A stretch of DNA of 64,000 bases, taken from the NCBI RefSeq assembly GCF_014205335.1, contig NZ_JACHNH010000001.1, positions 5,326,501 to 5,390,500 of the forward strand. Direction: 5' to 3'. The stretch comes from Amorphoplanes digitatis. Lineage in GTDB: Bacteria; Actinomycetota; Actinomycetes; Mycobacteriales; Micromonosporaceae. Shown piece after piece: positions 58,213-64,000 of the stretch. The first letter of the stretch is position 1, and every line of letters begins with the position of its first letter. The position numbers and the translations under genes are program-made. The notes beneath the pieces are model-generated. The model was not told where the DNA came from. It searched no databases and saw only the letters and a program-made list of their open reading frames with translations.

Positions 58213-58247
58213 GCTCGGGCGTGGTTCAGGGAAGGCGAGGGCGTGGT

Positions 58248-58829
58248 TCAGATGAGCCAGCGGTGCTTCTGCACGAAGGGCAGCTTCACCCACTGCCGGC
58301 CAAGGCCCCAGGTGTGCCCCGCGTAGGTGAGCGCGACGACGATGGCGCTGAGCGCGTAGACGACGTGGTAGTCGACGATCGGGTTCGACGATCCGCTCGG
58401 CTCCCCGGCGGCGTTCTGCTGGGCGAGCGGCCATTCGGCGGCCCACATCATGGCCATCATCACGGTGACGGCGCAGGCCGCGATCCGCAGGCCGATGCCG
58501 AGGACCAGGGCCAGTCCCATGGCGAGCATGCCGAGCATGAAGCCCCAGTCGGCCCAGGTCTGTCCGGCGATGTTGTGGTAGAAGCCCTGTAACGGTCCGA
58601 CGTCGACGCTGGACAGGAAGCCCTTGGTCGGCGAGCCGCCGTTGATCCAGGCCCGTTCGGTCGGTGTGGCGTAGCCGAAGCCGAACATCTTGTCCAGGAA
58701 GGCCCACAGGAACACGAAGCCGACCGAGATCCGCAGGACGGCGAGTGCCCGGGCGGCGGCCCTGGTGAGCATGTGGCCGGGCGCCTCAACCTGTTCGAGG
58801 TGGGCCGCATGCCGGCTGGTGGTTGTCAT
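58248..58829 (-). CDS. DoxX-like membrane protein
   Basis: This 193-residue membrane protein has four hydrophobic segments. The first reads LAVLRISVGFVFLWAFLDKMFG (in parts LRISVGFVFLWAF and DKMFG), the DoxD/DoxX opening; then GFMLGMLAMGLALVLGIGLRI and HVVYALSAIVVALTYAG. The N-terminal 25 residues are soluble. GAGGAGG precedes the ATG at 58829. DoxX-family proteins are suggested to take part in thiosulfate:quinone or redox-stress functions; in the DevR-type regulon region here a low-oxygen redox role is plausible. Divergent to the ADH at 59050. Confidence 0.85.
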   Translation of the reverse strand: MTTTSRHAAHLEQVEAPGHMLTRAAARALAVLRISVGFVFLWAFLDKMFGFGYATPTERAWINGGSPTKGFLSSVDVGPLQGFYHNIAGQTWADWGFMLGMLAMGLALVLGIGLRIAACAVTVMMAMMWAAEWPLAQQNAAGEPSGSSNPIVDYHVVYALSAIVVALTYAGHTWGLGRQWVKLPFVQKHRWLI

Positions 58830-59049
58830 TACGTCCTCCTCGGTCGATGTGTCTGCGCCTCTGAGGTCTGTCTGCCGGCGGCCGCGGCACCCGACGGGCC
58901 GGGCGCATCCGCGTCATCGCGGGCGGGCGGCGGCGTCGCGCCGACGATCCATCGCGTCCAAGCGGCCAATATCCGATCATATCCGGATTCGGACGCGTGC
59001 CGCAGACGAATCGGGGAGTAAGGATGAGGGCGGAGACAGGGGGTGTGCC

Positions 59050-60048
59050 GTGCGCGGCTGGCAGGTTCGATCTCCGGGGGCCGACATCGGCAGGGCGATG
59101 AGCCGCGCCACCATGCGGGTGCCCAGGCCGGCACCGGGCGAGCTGCTCGTCGCGGTCGACGCCTGCGGTGTCTGCCGCACCGATCTGCACGTCTCCGCCG
59201 GCGACCTCCCGGTGCACCGGCCGTCGGTGGTGCCGGGGCACGAGGTGGTCGGGCACGTGCTCGAGCTGGGCGACGGCGTGACCCGCTTCCGGCCGGGCGA
59301 CCGCGTCGGTGTCGCCTGGCTGAGGGAGACCTGCGGGCACTGCCGCTTCTGCCTGTCCGGTGCGGAGAATCTGTGCCCGGGTTCCCGGTACACCGGCTGG
59401 GACGCCGACGGCGGGTACGCCGACTGCACCACCGTGCGGGCCGACTTCGCGTACACCCTGCCGGACGGCTACTCCCCCGCGGAGCTCGCGCCGCTGCTCT
59501 GCGCCGGCATCATCGGCTACCGGGCCCTGCGGCGGGCGGAGCTGCCGGCCGGCGGCCGGCTCGGCGTCTACGGATTCGGCGCGTCCGCGCACCTGACCGC
59601 CCAGGTGGCGCTGGCCCGTGGCGCGACGGTCCACGTCTTCACCCGCTCGCCGCGCGCCCGTGAGCTGGCGCTGGATCTCGGCGCGGCGTCCGCCGGCGAT
59701 GCCCGCGACGCCCCGCCGGAGCCGCTCGACGCCGCCGTGCTGTTCGCGCCGGCCGGTGGGCTCGTGCCGGTCGCGCTGCGGGCGCTGGAGCGCGGCGGCA
59801 CCCTCGCGGTGGCCGGCATCCACCTCACCGAGATACCGCCGCTCGACTACGACCGCGATCTGTTCCAGGAGCGCACGCTGCGCAGCGTCACCTCGAACAC
59901 GCGCACCGACGGACGCGAGCTGCTGGCGTTCGCCGCCGAGCACCGGCTGCGGGTCTCGGTCACGCCGTACCCGATGGCACGGGCCGCCGCGGCGCTCACC
60001 GACCTCGCGGCCGACCGGGTGGACGGCGCCGCGGTGCTGCTCCCCTGA
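59050..60048 (+). CDS. Zinc-dependent alcohol dehydrogenase (AdhA-like, MDR family)
   Basis: This 332-residue zinc alcohol dehydrogenase is read from GTG 59050 (MRGWQVRSPG). Catalytic zinc ligands: Cys in DACGVCRTDLH, His/Glu in PGHEVVG; structural zinc Cys set in CGHCRFCLSGAENLC. Coenzyme region reads GRLGVYGFGASAHLTAQVAL (Rossmann GxGxxA), later RGGTLAVAGIHLTEIPPL. It converts alcohols and aldehydes with NAD(P). It resembles Mycobacterium Adh-type genes placed in hypoxia regulons. Its 3' end is 12 bases from the convergent devS gene. The gap 58830-59049 before it is GC-rich with no clear DevR box. Confidence 0.92.
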   Translation: MRGWQVRSPGADIGRAMSRATMRVPRPAPGELLVAVDACGVCRTDLHVSAGDLPVHRPSVVPGHEVVGHVLELGDGVTRFRPGDRVGVAWLRETCGHCRFCLSGAENLCPGSRYTGWDADGGYADCTTVRADFAYTLPDGYSPAELAPLLCAGIIGYRALRRAELPAGGRLGVYGFGASAHLTAQVALARGATVHVFTRSPRARELALDLGAASAGDARDAPPEPLDAAVLFAPAGGLVPVALRALERGGTLAVAGIHLTEIPPLDYDRDLFQERTLRSVTSNTRTDGRELLAFAAEHRLRVSVTPYPMARAAAALTDLAADRVDGAAVLLP

Positions 60049-60060
60049 GGTGCGCGGGCG

Positions 60061-61785
60061 TCAGCCGGCGAGCGGCACCCGCCAGGTGACCGTCGTGCCC
60101 TTGCCGCCGGGGCCGGGGCCGGCCTCGAAGGAGCCACCCAGGTCGTGAGCGCGTTCGCCCATGTTGACGACGCCGCCGCGGGCCAGCGCCGGGTCCATGC
60201 CCGCGCCGTCGTCCTCGACCTGGAGGATGACCTCGTCGTCCGCGGCGCGCACCGACACCCGGACGCTCTCGGCGCCGGCGTGCCGGGCGACGTTGGCCAG
60301 CGCCTCGCGCAGGACGGCGAGCAGTTCCGGGACGATGTCGTCGGGAATCGCGCTGTCGACGGGCCCGGAGGTGTCCAGGACCGGCCGGAAGCCGAGCGGC
60401 CCGGCGGCGGCCGCCGCCGCCTCGCGCAGCTCGAGGCGCAGCGAGGGGCCGACCGGCGCGCGGAGCTCGAAGATCGAGCGGCGGATGTCGCGGATGGTCG
60501 CGTCGAGGTCGTCGACGGCGGCGTTCACCCGTCTGACCGCCTCGGGCCGCCCGGCGTGCGCGATCGCGCCCTGTAGCTGCATGCCGGTGGCGAACAGCCG
60601 CTGGATGACGACGTCGTGCAGGTCCCGGGCGATCCGTTCGCGGTCCTCGAGGACGACGAGCTGTTCGCGTTCGTCCTGCGCGCGCGCCCGCTCCAGGGCG
60701 AGCGCGGCCTGGCCGGCGAAGGCGGACAGCAGCATGGCGTCCTCGTCGGTGGGGTTCTGCCCCGCCCGCGGCGTGACGATCAGGACGCCGTGCAGGGTGT
60801 TGGAGGCGGACAGCGGTGCGGCAAGGGCCGGGCTGTCCGGCACCGGGCCGGGCCACTCGACGGTGGCGCGGAGGTCCTCCACCGCCCGGTACCGTTCCCG
60901 GCCGAACTCGGCCGCGGCGGCGCTGTCGACCGGGATCAGCTTGCCCTCCAGCGAGCCGTACTCCGGGTCGTTGCCGTCGACGACCTCGATCGTGTAGCGC
61001 GAGTTCTGCTCGTCGTAGAGCAGCACCATGACCAGTTCGGCGTCGGCGACCTCGCGGGCACGGCGGGCGATCAGCCGCAGCGCCTCGGTGCGGCGCACGG
61101 TGCCCAGCAGCACCCCGGTGATCTCCGCCGCAGCGGCCAGCCAGCGTTCCCGGCGCCGGGCGAGGGTGAACAGGCGGGCGTTGTCGATGGCCACGCCCGC
61201 CGCGGCGGCCAGGGCGACGACGATCTCCTCGTCGTCGTCGCTGAACTCGTCGGCGCCCTGCTTCTCGGAGAGGTAGAGGTTGCCGTAGATCTGGTCGCGG
61301 GTGCGGACGGGTACGCCGAGGAAGCTGTGCATCGGCGGGTGGTGCGGCGGGAAGCCGTACGAGTCGGGGTGCTTGTTGATGTCGGGCAGGCGTACCGGAT
61401 GGGGGTCGGTAATCAGCAGGCCGAGCACGCCGCGGCCGTGCGGCAGGTCGCCGATCTTCGCGTGGATCTCCGGGTCCATGCCGTAGGTGATGAAATCGGA
61501 CAGCTCGGTGCGGTTGGCGCCGATCACGCCGAGCGCGCCGTAGCGGGCGCCGGCGAGCGCGCACGCGGAGGCGACGATGCGCTGCAGGGTGCTGCGCAGG
61601 TCGAGGTCGGTGCCGATGCCGACGACGGCGTCGAGCAGGGCGCGCAGCCGTTCCCGGCTGGTCACGACCTCGCCGACCCGGTCGAGCATCTCCTGCAACA
61701 GCTCGTCAAGGCGCACCCGGGACAACGGGGTGAGTCCGAGGGACGGCTGGTTGTCGGTGCTCCCTCCAACGGATCGCTCGACCAT
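60061..61785 (-). CDS. devS: DevS/DosT-like haem oxygen/redox sensor histidine kinase
   Basis: This 574-residue soluble kinase has GAF-A (about residues 62-200), GAF-B (about 230-380), HisKA_3 with ERIARDLHDVVIQRLFATG (phospho-acceptor His) and an ATPase domain LREALANVARHAGAESVRVS to GKGTTVTWRVPLAG. GAF-A carries FPPHHPPMHSFLGVP; its second His is residue 149, the same number as the haem ligand of M. tuberculosis DevS. It should sense O2, CO or NO through the haem and phosphorylate DevR. The ATG at 61785 was taken because MVERSVGG matches the family start. It lies divergently to devR with a DevR box between. Confidence 0.95.
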   Translation of the reverse strand: MVERSVGGSTDNQPSLGLTPLSRVRLDELLQEMLDRVGEVVTSRERLRALLDAVVGIGTDLDLRSTLQRIVASACALAGARYGALGVIGANRTELSDFITYGMDPEIHAKIGDLPHGRGVLGLLITDPHPVRLPDINKHPDSYGFPPHHPPMHSFLGVPVRTRDQIYGNLYLSEKQGADEFSDDDEEIVVALAAAAGVAIDNARLFTLARRRERWLAAAAEITGVLLGTVRRTEALRLIARRAREVADAELVMVLLYDEQNSRYTIEVVDGNDPEYGSLEGKLIPVDSAAAAEFGRERYRAVEDLRATVEWPGPVPDSPALAAPLSASNTLHGVLIVTPRAGQNPTDEDAMLLSAFAGQAALALERARAQDEREQLVVLEDRERIARDLHDVVIQRLFATGMQLQGAIAHAGRPEAVRRVNAAVDDLDATIRDIRRSIFELRAPVGPSLRLELREAAAAAAGPLGFRPVLDTSGPVDSAIPDDIVPELLAVLREALANVARHAGAESVRVSVRAADDEVILQVEDDGAGMDPALARGGVVNMGERAHDLGGSFEAGPGPGGKGTTVTWRVPLAG

Positions 61786-61859
61786 GATGGTCAGGCTAGC
61801 CCGCGCTCCCGGCTCGGCGATACCGCCGGTCGCGGTACATCGACCCGGCGGAGTACTCC

Positions 61860-61873
61860 GGGACCTTCGGCCC
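61860..61873. promoter_or_regulatory. DevR-type box between devS and devR
   Basis: GGGACCTTCGGCCC lies 37 bases before the devR ATG and 75 bases from the devS start. It is nearly identical to the box upstream of narG (38557-38571 on its coding strand). Autoregulation of devS/devR by DevR is known in mycobacteria; here it is inferred from position and sequence. Confidence 0.75.
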
Positions 61874-61909
61874 TTGGACGGCCCCGGCGCCCGGCAGTAG
61901 AAAGGACGC

Positions 61910-62551
61910 ATGATCCGGGTCTTTCTCCTCGACGACCACGAGGTGGTCCGCCGCGGCCTGCTCGATCTGCTCCAGGCCGACGGCGACATCGAGGTGGTCG
62001 GCGAATCCGGCTCGGCTCAGGAGGCGACCCGCCGCATCCCCGCGCTGCGTCCCGACGTTGCCGTGCTCGACGCCCGGCTGCCCGACGGCAACGGCATCGA
62101 CGTCTGCCGCGACATCCGGGCCGTCGACTCGACCATCAAGGGCCTGATCCTGACCTCGTACGAGGACGACGAGGCGCTCTTCGCGGCGATCATGGCCGGC
62201 GCCTCGGGGTACGTGCTGAAGCAGATCCGCGGCACCGACCTGGTCGACGCCGTCCGCCGGGTCGCCGCCGGGCAGTCGCTGCTCGACCCGGCCGTCACCC
62301 AGCGGGTGCTGGAACGCATCCGCAACGGCGTCGAACAGCCCCGCGAGCTGGCCTCGCTCACCGACCAGGAACGCAAGATCCTCGAGTACGTCGCCGAAGG
62401 GCTCACCAACCGCGAGATCGCCGGCCGGATGTTCCTGGCGGAGAAGACCGTCAAGAACTACGTCTCCAGCCTGCTCGCCAAGCTCGGCCTCGAGCGGCGC
62501 ACCCAGGCAGCGGTGCTGGCCACCCGGCTGCTCGGCGAGCATCCACATTGA
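61910..62551 (+). CDS. devR: DevR/DosR-like response regulator (NarL family)
   Basis: This 213-residue regulator has a receiver with Asp54 in VLDARLPDG, Thr82 in LILTSYED and Lys104 in GYVLKQIRG, and a C-terminal LuxR-type HTH (LTDQERKILEYVAEGLTNRE) containing Lys179, Lys182 and Asn183 in AEKTVKNYVS. These positions equal those of M. tuberculosis DevR, including the DNA-contact residues, so the box specificity should be similar. The one notable change is Gln105 for the Asp after Lys104. It activates hypoxia genes when phosphorylated by DevS. AAAGGA precedes the ATG. Confidence 0.96.
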   Translation: MIRVFLLDDHEVVRRGLLDLLQADGDIEVVGESGSAQEATRRIPALRPDVAVLDARLPDGNGIDVCRDIRAVDSTIKGLILTSYEDDEALFAAIMAGASGYVLKQIRGTDLVDAVRRVAAGQSLLDPAVTQRVLERIRNGVEQPRELASLTDQERKILEYVAEGLTNREIAGRMFLAEKTVKNYVSSLLAKLGLERRTQAAVLATRLLGEHPH

Positions 62552-62566
62552 TCACGGCGGCCGGGT

Positions 62567-63571
62567 TCAGGGCAGCAGCACCAGGCTCGCCGGCACCCGG
62601 CCGGCCAGCATGTCCTCGATGGATCCGTTGATGTCGTCGAGCCGGCGGGTCTCGTAGCGCACCCGGGTGCGCCCGGCGGCGTGCAGCCGGAAGACCTCGG
62701 TCAGGTCGGCGCGGGTGCCGACGATCGAGCCGATCACCCGGACGTCCTTGAGCACCTCCTGGAAGACCGGCATCCCGTCGTCGCGCAGCGGCGACGCCAG
62801 GACCAGCCGGCCGCCGCGGCGCAGCGAGGCGTGCGCCTGCTCGACGACCCGCGGGCCGGGGGCGAGGACGACGGCGACGTCGGCGCCGCCGAGTGCCCCG
62901 ATCGCCGAGATCGGATCGATCTCGGCGGCGTTGACGACGTGGGCCGCGCCGAGCCGCTTGGCCATGACCAGTCTCTCCTCGGTGACGTCGACCGCGACGC
63001 ACTCGCCGCCGAGGATCCCGGCGTACTGCAGGGCCAGGTGGCCGGGGCCGTCGATGCCGAAGACCGCCACCCGGGCGCCCGGGCCGACGCCGCCGGCCTT
63101 GACGGCCCGGTAGCCGGTGACGCCGGCGCAGGTCAGCGGGGCCGCCTCGGCGGGGTCGAGGCCCTCCGGCACGCCGACGACGTACCCGGCGCCGGCCACG
63201 GCGAACTCGGCGTGGCCGCCGTCGACCGCGTAGCCGGTGTCGAGCTGCCGGGCGCAGATCGTCTCCCAGCCGGTGACGCAGTACTCGCAGGCGCCGCAGG
63301 CGCGCTCCAGCCAGGGGATCGCCACCCGGTCACCGACGGCGGGCCGGGTGACGCCGGCGCCCGCCTTCTCGACGATGCCGACGCCCTCGTGGCCGGGTAT
63401 GAACGGCGGCTGCGGCCGGACCGGCCAGTCGCCGCGGGCCGCGTGGATGTCGGTGTGGCACAGGCCGCTCGCCTCGATCCGCACCCGGACCTGCCCGGGA
63501 CCGGGCTCGGGCAGCGGCACCCTCCTGACCTCCAGCGGCCGGTCGAAGCCGGTCACCATGGCTGCGCGCAT
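62567..63571 (-). CDS. adhP: Zinc-dependent alcohol dehydrogenase (propanol-preferring, AdhP-like)
   Basis: This 334-residue zinc ADH has catalytic ligands in EASGLCHTDIHAARGDW and IPGHEGVGIVEKAG, the structural Cys set in CGACEYCVTGWETIC, and coenzyme loop FGIDGPGHLALQYA (Gly-x-Gly-Pro-Gly here, with Asp in place of the first usual Gly). LTCAGVTGYRAVK and the length are AdhP-like. It interconverts ethanol/acetaldehyde. The ATG at 63571 follows GGGGG. A palindromic DevR-like site lies 57 bases upstream, making it a candidate hypoxia gene that regenerates NAD. Confidence 0.93.
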   Translation of the reverse strand: MRAAMVTGFDRPLEVRRVPLPEPGPGQVRVRIEASGLCHTDIHAARGDWPVRPQPPFIPGHEGVGIVEKAGAGVTRPAVGDRVAIPWLERACGACEYCVTGWETICARQLDTGYAVDGGHAEFAVAGAGYVVGVPEGLDPAEAAPLTCAGVTGYRAVKAGGVGPGARVAVFGIDGPGHLALQYAGILGGECVAVDVTEERLVMAKRLGAAHVVNAAEIDPISAIGALGGADVAVVLAPGPRVVEQAHASLRRGGRLVLASPLRDDGMPVFQEVLKDVRVIGSIVGTRADLTEVFRLHAAGRTRVRYETRRLDDINGSIEDMLAGRVPASLVLLP

Positions 63572-63627
63572 CGACGTACCCCCGTCCTCGTCTCGACTCA
63601 ACCTCGCCGAAGATCGCGTGCGCCGTT

Positions 63628-63643
63628 AGGGCCGAACGGCCCT
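63628..63643. promoter_or_regulatory. Palindromic DevR-like site upstream of the AdhP-like gene
   Basis: AGGGCCGAACGGCCCT is a perfect 16-bp palindrome with the GGGCC...GGCCC half-sites of actinobacterial DevR-type boxes. It is 57 bases from the ADH start on the minus strand and 173 bases from the phosphoketolase start. Confidence 0.65.
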
Positions 63644-63714
63644 GACACCCGGGACTACTGAGGGCTCGATCGCCGTTCCACGGCGGCGGGGCGGACCTCA
63701 GGGTTAACGTGCTT

Positions 63715-63732
63715 GAGGGCCGAAAGTCCCTC
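63715..63732. promoter_or_regulatory. DevR-like box upstream of phosphoketolase
   Basis: GAGGGCCGAAAGTCCCTC has outer inverted arms GAGGG/CCCTC and, on the minus strand, reads GGGACTTTCGGCCC, the classic actinobacterial DevR/OsdR-type core. It ends 83 bases before the phosphoketolase GTG. Confidence 0.75.
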
Positions 63733-63815
63733 GGGGTATGCCTTCCGTGCCTCGGAACGGGTCTCGCCCGGACCTACGCTCGAGACAAGCCGAGAACTGC
63801 GAAGGGGATATCGCT

Positions 63816-64000
63816 GTGACCGCGGTCGTGACCGAACCTCGTACGCTCCCCGAACTCGACGAGACCGACCTTGCCCGGCTGGACGCCTGGTGGCGGGCCA
63901 ACAACTACCTGACCATCGGTCAGATCTATCTGCAGGACAACGCGCTGCTGCACGAGCCGCTGACCCCCGCGCACATCAAGCCGCGGCTGCTCGGCCACTG
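63816..64000 (+). CDS. xfp: Phosphoketolase (xylulose-5-P/fructose-6-P), N-terminal part
   Basis: This gene is cut by the window end, leaving about 61 residues. After a short N-terminal leader it reads LDAWWRANNYLTIGQIYLQ, then DNALLHEPLTPAHIKPRLLGHW, the invariant opening of phosphoketolases. These thiamine-diphosphate enzymes split xylulose-5-P or fructose-6-P to acetyl-phosphate. The GTG at 63816 has GAAGGGGAT upstream. With the two alcohol dehydrogenases and a DevR-like box, it fits a fermentative low-oxygen programme. Confidence 0.9.
   Translation, partial: MTAVVTEPRTLPELDETDLARLDAWWRANNYLTIGQIYLQDNALLHEPLTPAHIKPRLLGH

Noticed and set aside
1..64000. CRISPR arrays, insertion sequences, integrases or prophage genes
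   Set aside because: No regularly spaced direct repeats, transposase or phage structural genes were found; the tRNA-like region has no integrase beside it.

Overview
This is a very GC-rich actinobacterial chromosome segment. ATG, GTG and TTG starts are all used, genes are tightly packed, and ATGA/GTGA start-stop overlaps are frequent. The gene content (a cslA-glxA-GH6 glucan cluster, a DevS/DevR hypoxia pair, narGHJI, a methyl-accepting chemotaxis protein) suggests a mycelial, possibly zoospore-forming member of the Micromonosporaceae such as Actinoplanes. That placement is inference: the window holds no rRNA or other taxonomic marker.

Region 1 (1-7.4 kb): the 5' part of an NAD-dependent epimerase, a small HhH-like protein, a sulfotransferase-like protein, then cslA-glxA-GH6, the hyphal-tip beta-glucan system (synthase, copper-radical oxidase, glucanase). 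Region 2 (7.4-8.6 kb) is the most unusual part. A 243-codon gene of unknown function is followed on the same strand by two tRNA-like RNAs whose halves appear circularly permuted: the T-arm/3'-acceptor half precedes the 5'-acceptor/D-arm half. Each has a perfectly matched acceptor stem, and flanking sequences pair beyond the anticodon stem. A 13-bp hairpin closes the unit. Region 3 (8.7-17.7 kb): a GntR/ABC operon, a GNAT enzyme, and a signalling island of two PAS histidine kinases and two response regulators with HD-GYP-like or HDOD output. Region 4 (17.8-30.5 kb): pyroglutamyl peptidase with a Dcu-type transporter, a hydrolase with a paired palindromic operator, a P-type ATPase/PPK2/MFS operon, an M48 membrane protease with a small partner, and the deletion-fused remains of a two-component system.

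Region 5 (30.6-38.6 kb): narG-narH-narJ-narI-narK on the minus strand, every junction overlapping, with a DevR/DosR-like box about 80 bp upstream of narG. Region 6 (38.7-58.2 kb) is a mixed accessory/housekeeping stretch: nucleotidyltransferases, an HD protein, a secreted beta-propeller, truncated haemoglobin, a GPP34/RHH/SPFH operon with a palindromic operator, a broken AadA-like gene, an APH-fold kinase, a DoxX-like/folE operon beside an HTH regulator with candidate operators, an MCP, and small membrane proteins. Region 7 (58.2-64 kb) is a hypoxia/fermentation block: DoxX-like protein, two zinc alcohol dehydrogenases, DevS, DevR and the start of phosphoketolase. DevR-type boxes lie between devS and devR, upstream of the second dehydrogenase and upstream of phosphoketolase. 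The box at narG ties region 5 to region 7 as one probable DevR regulon: nitrate respiration plus redox-balancing fermentation under low oxygen.
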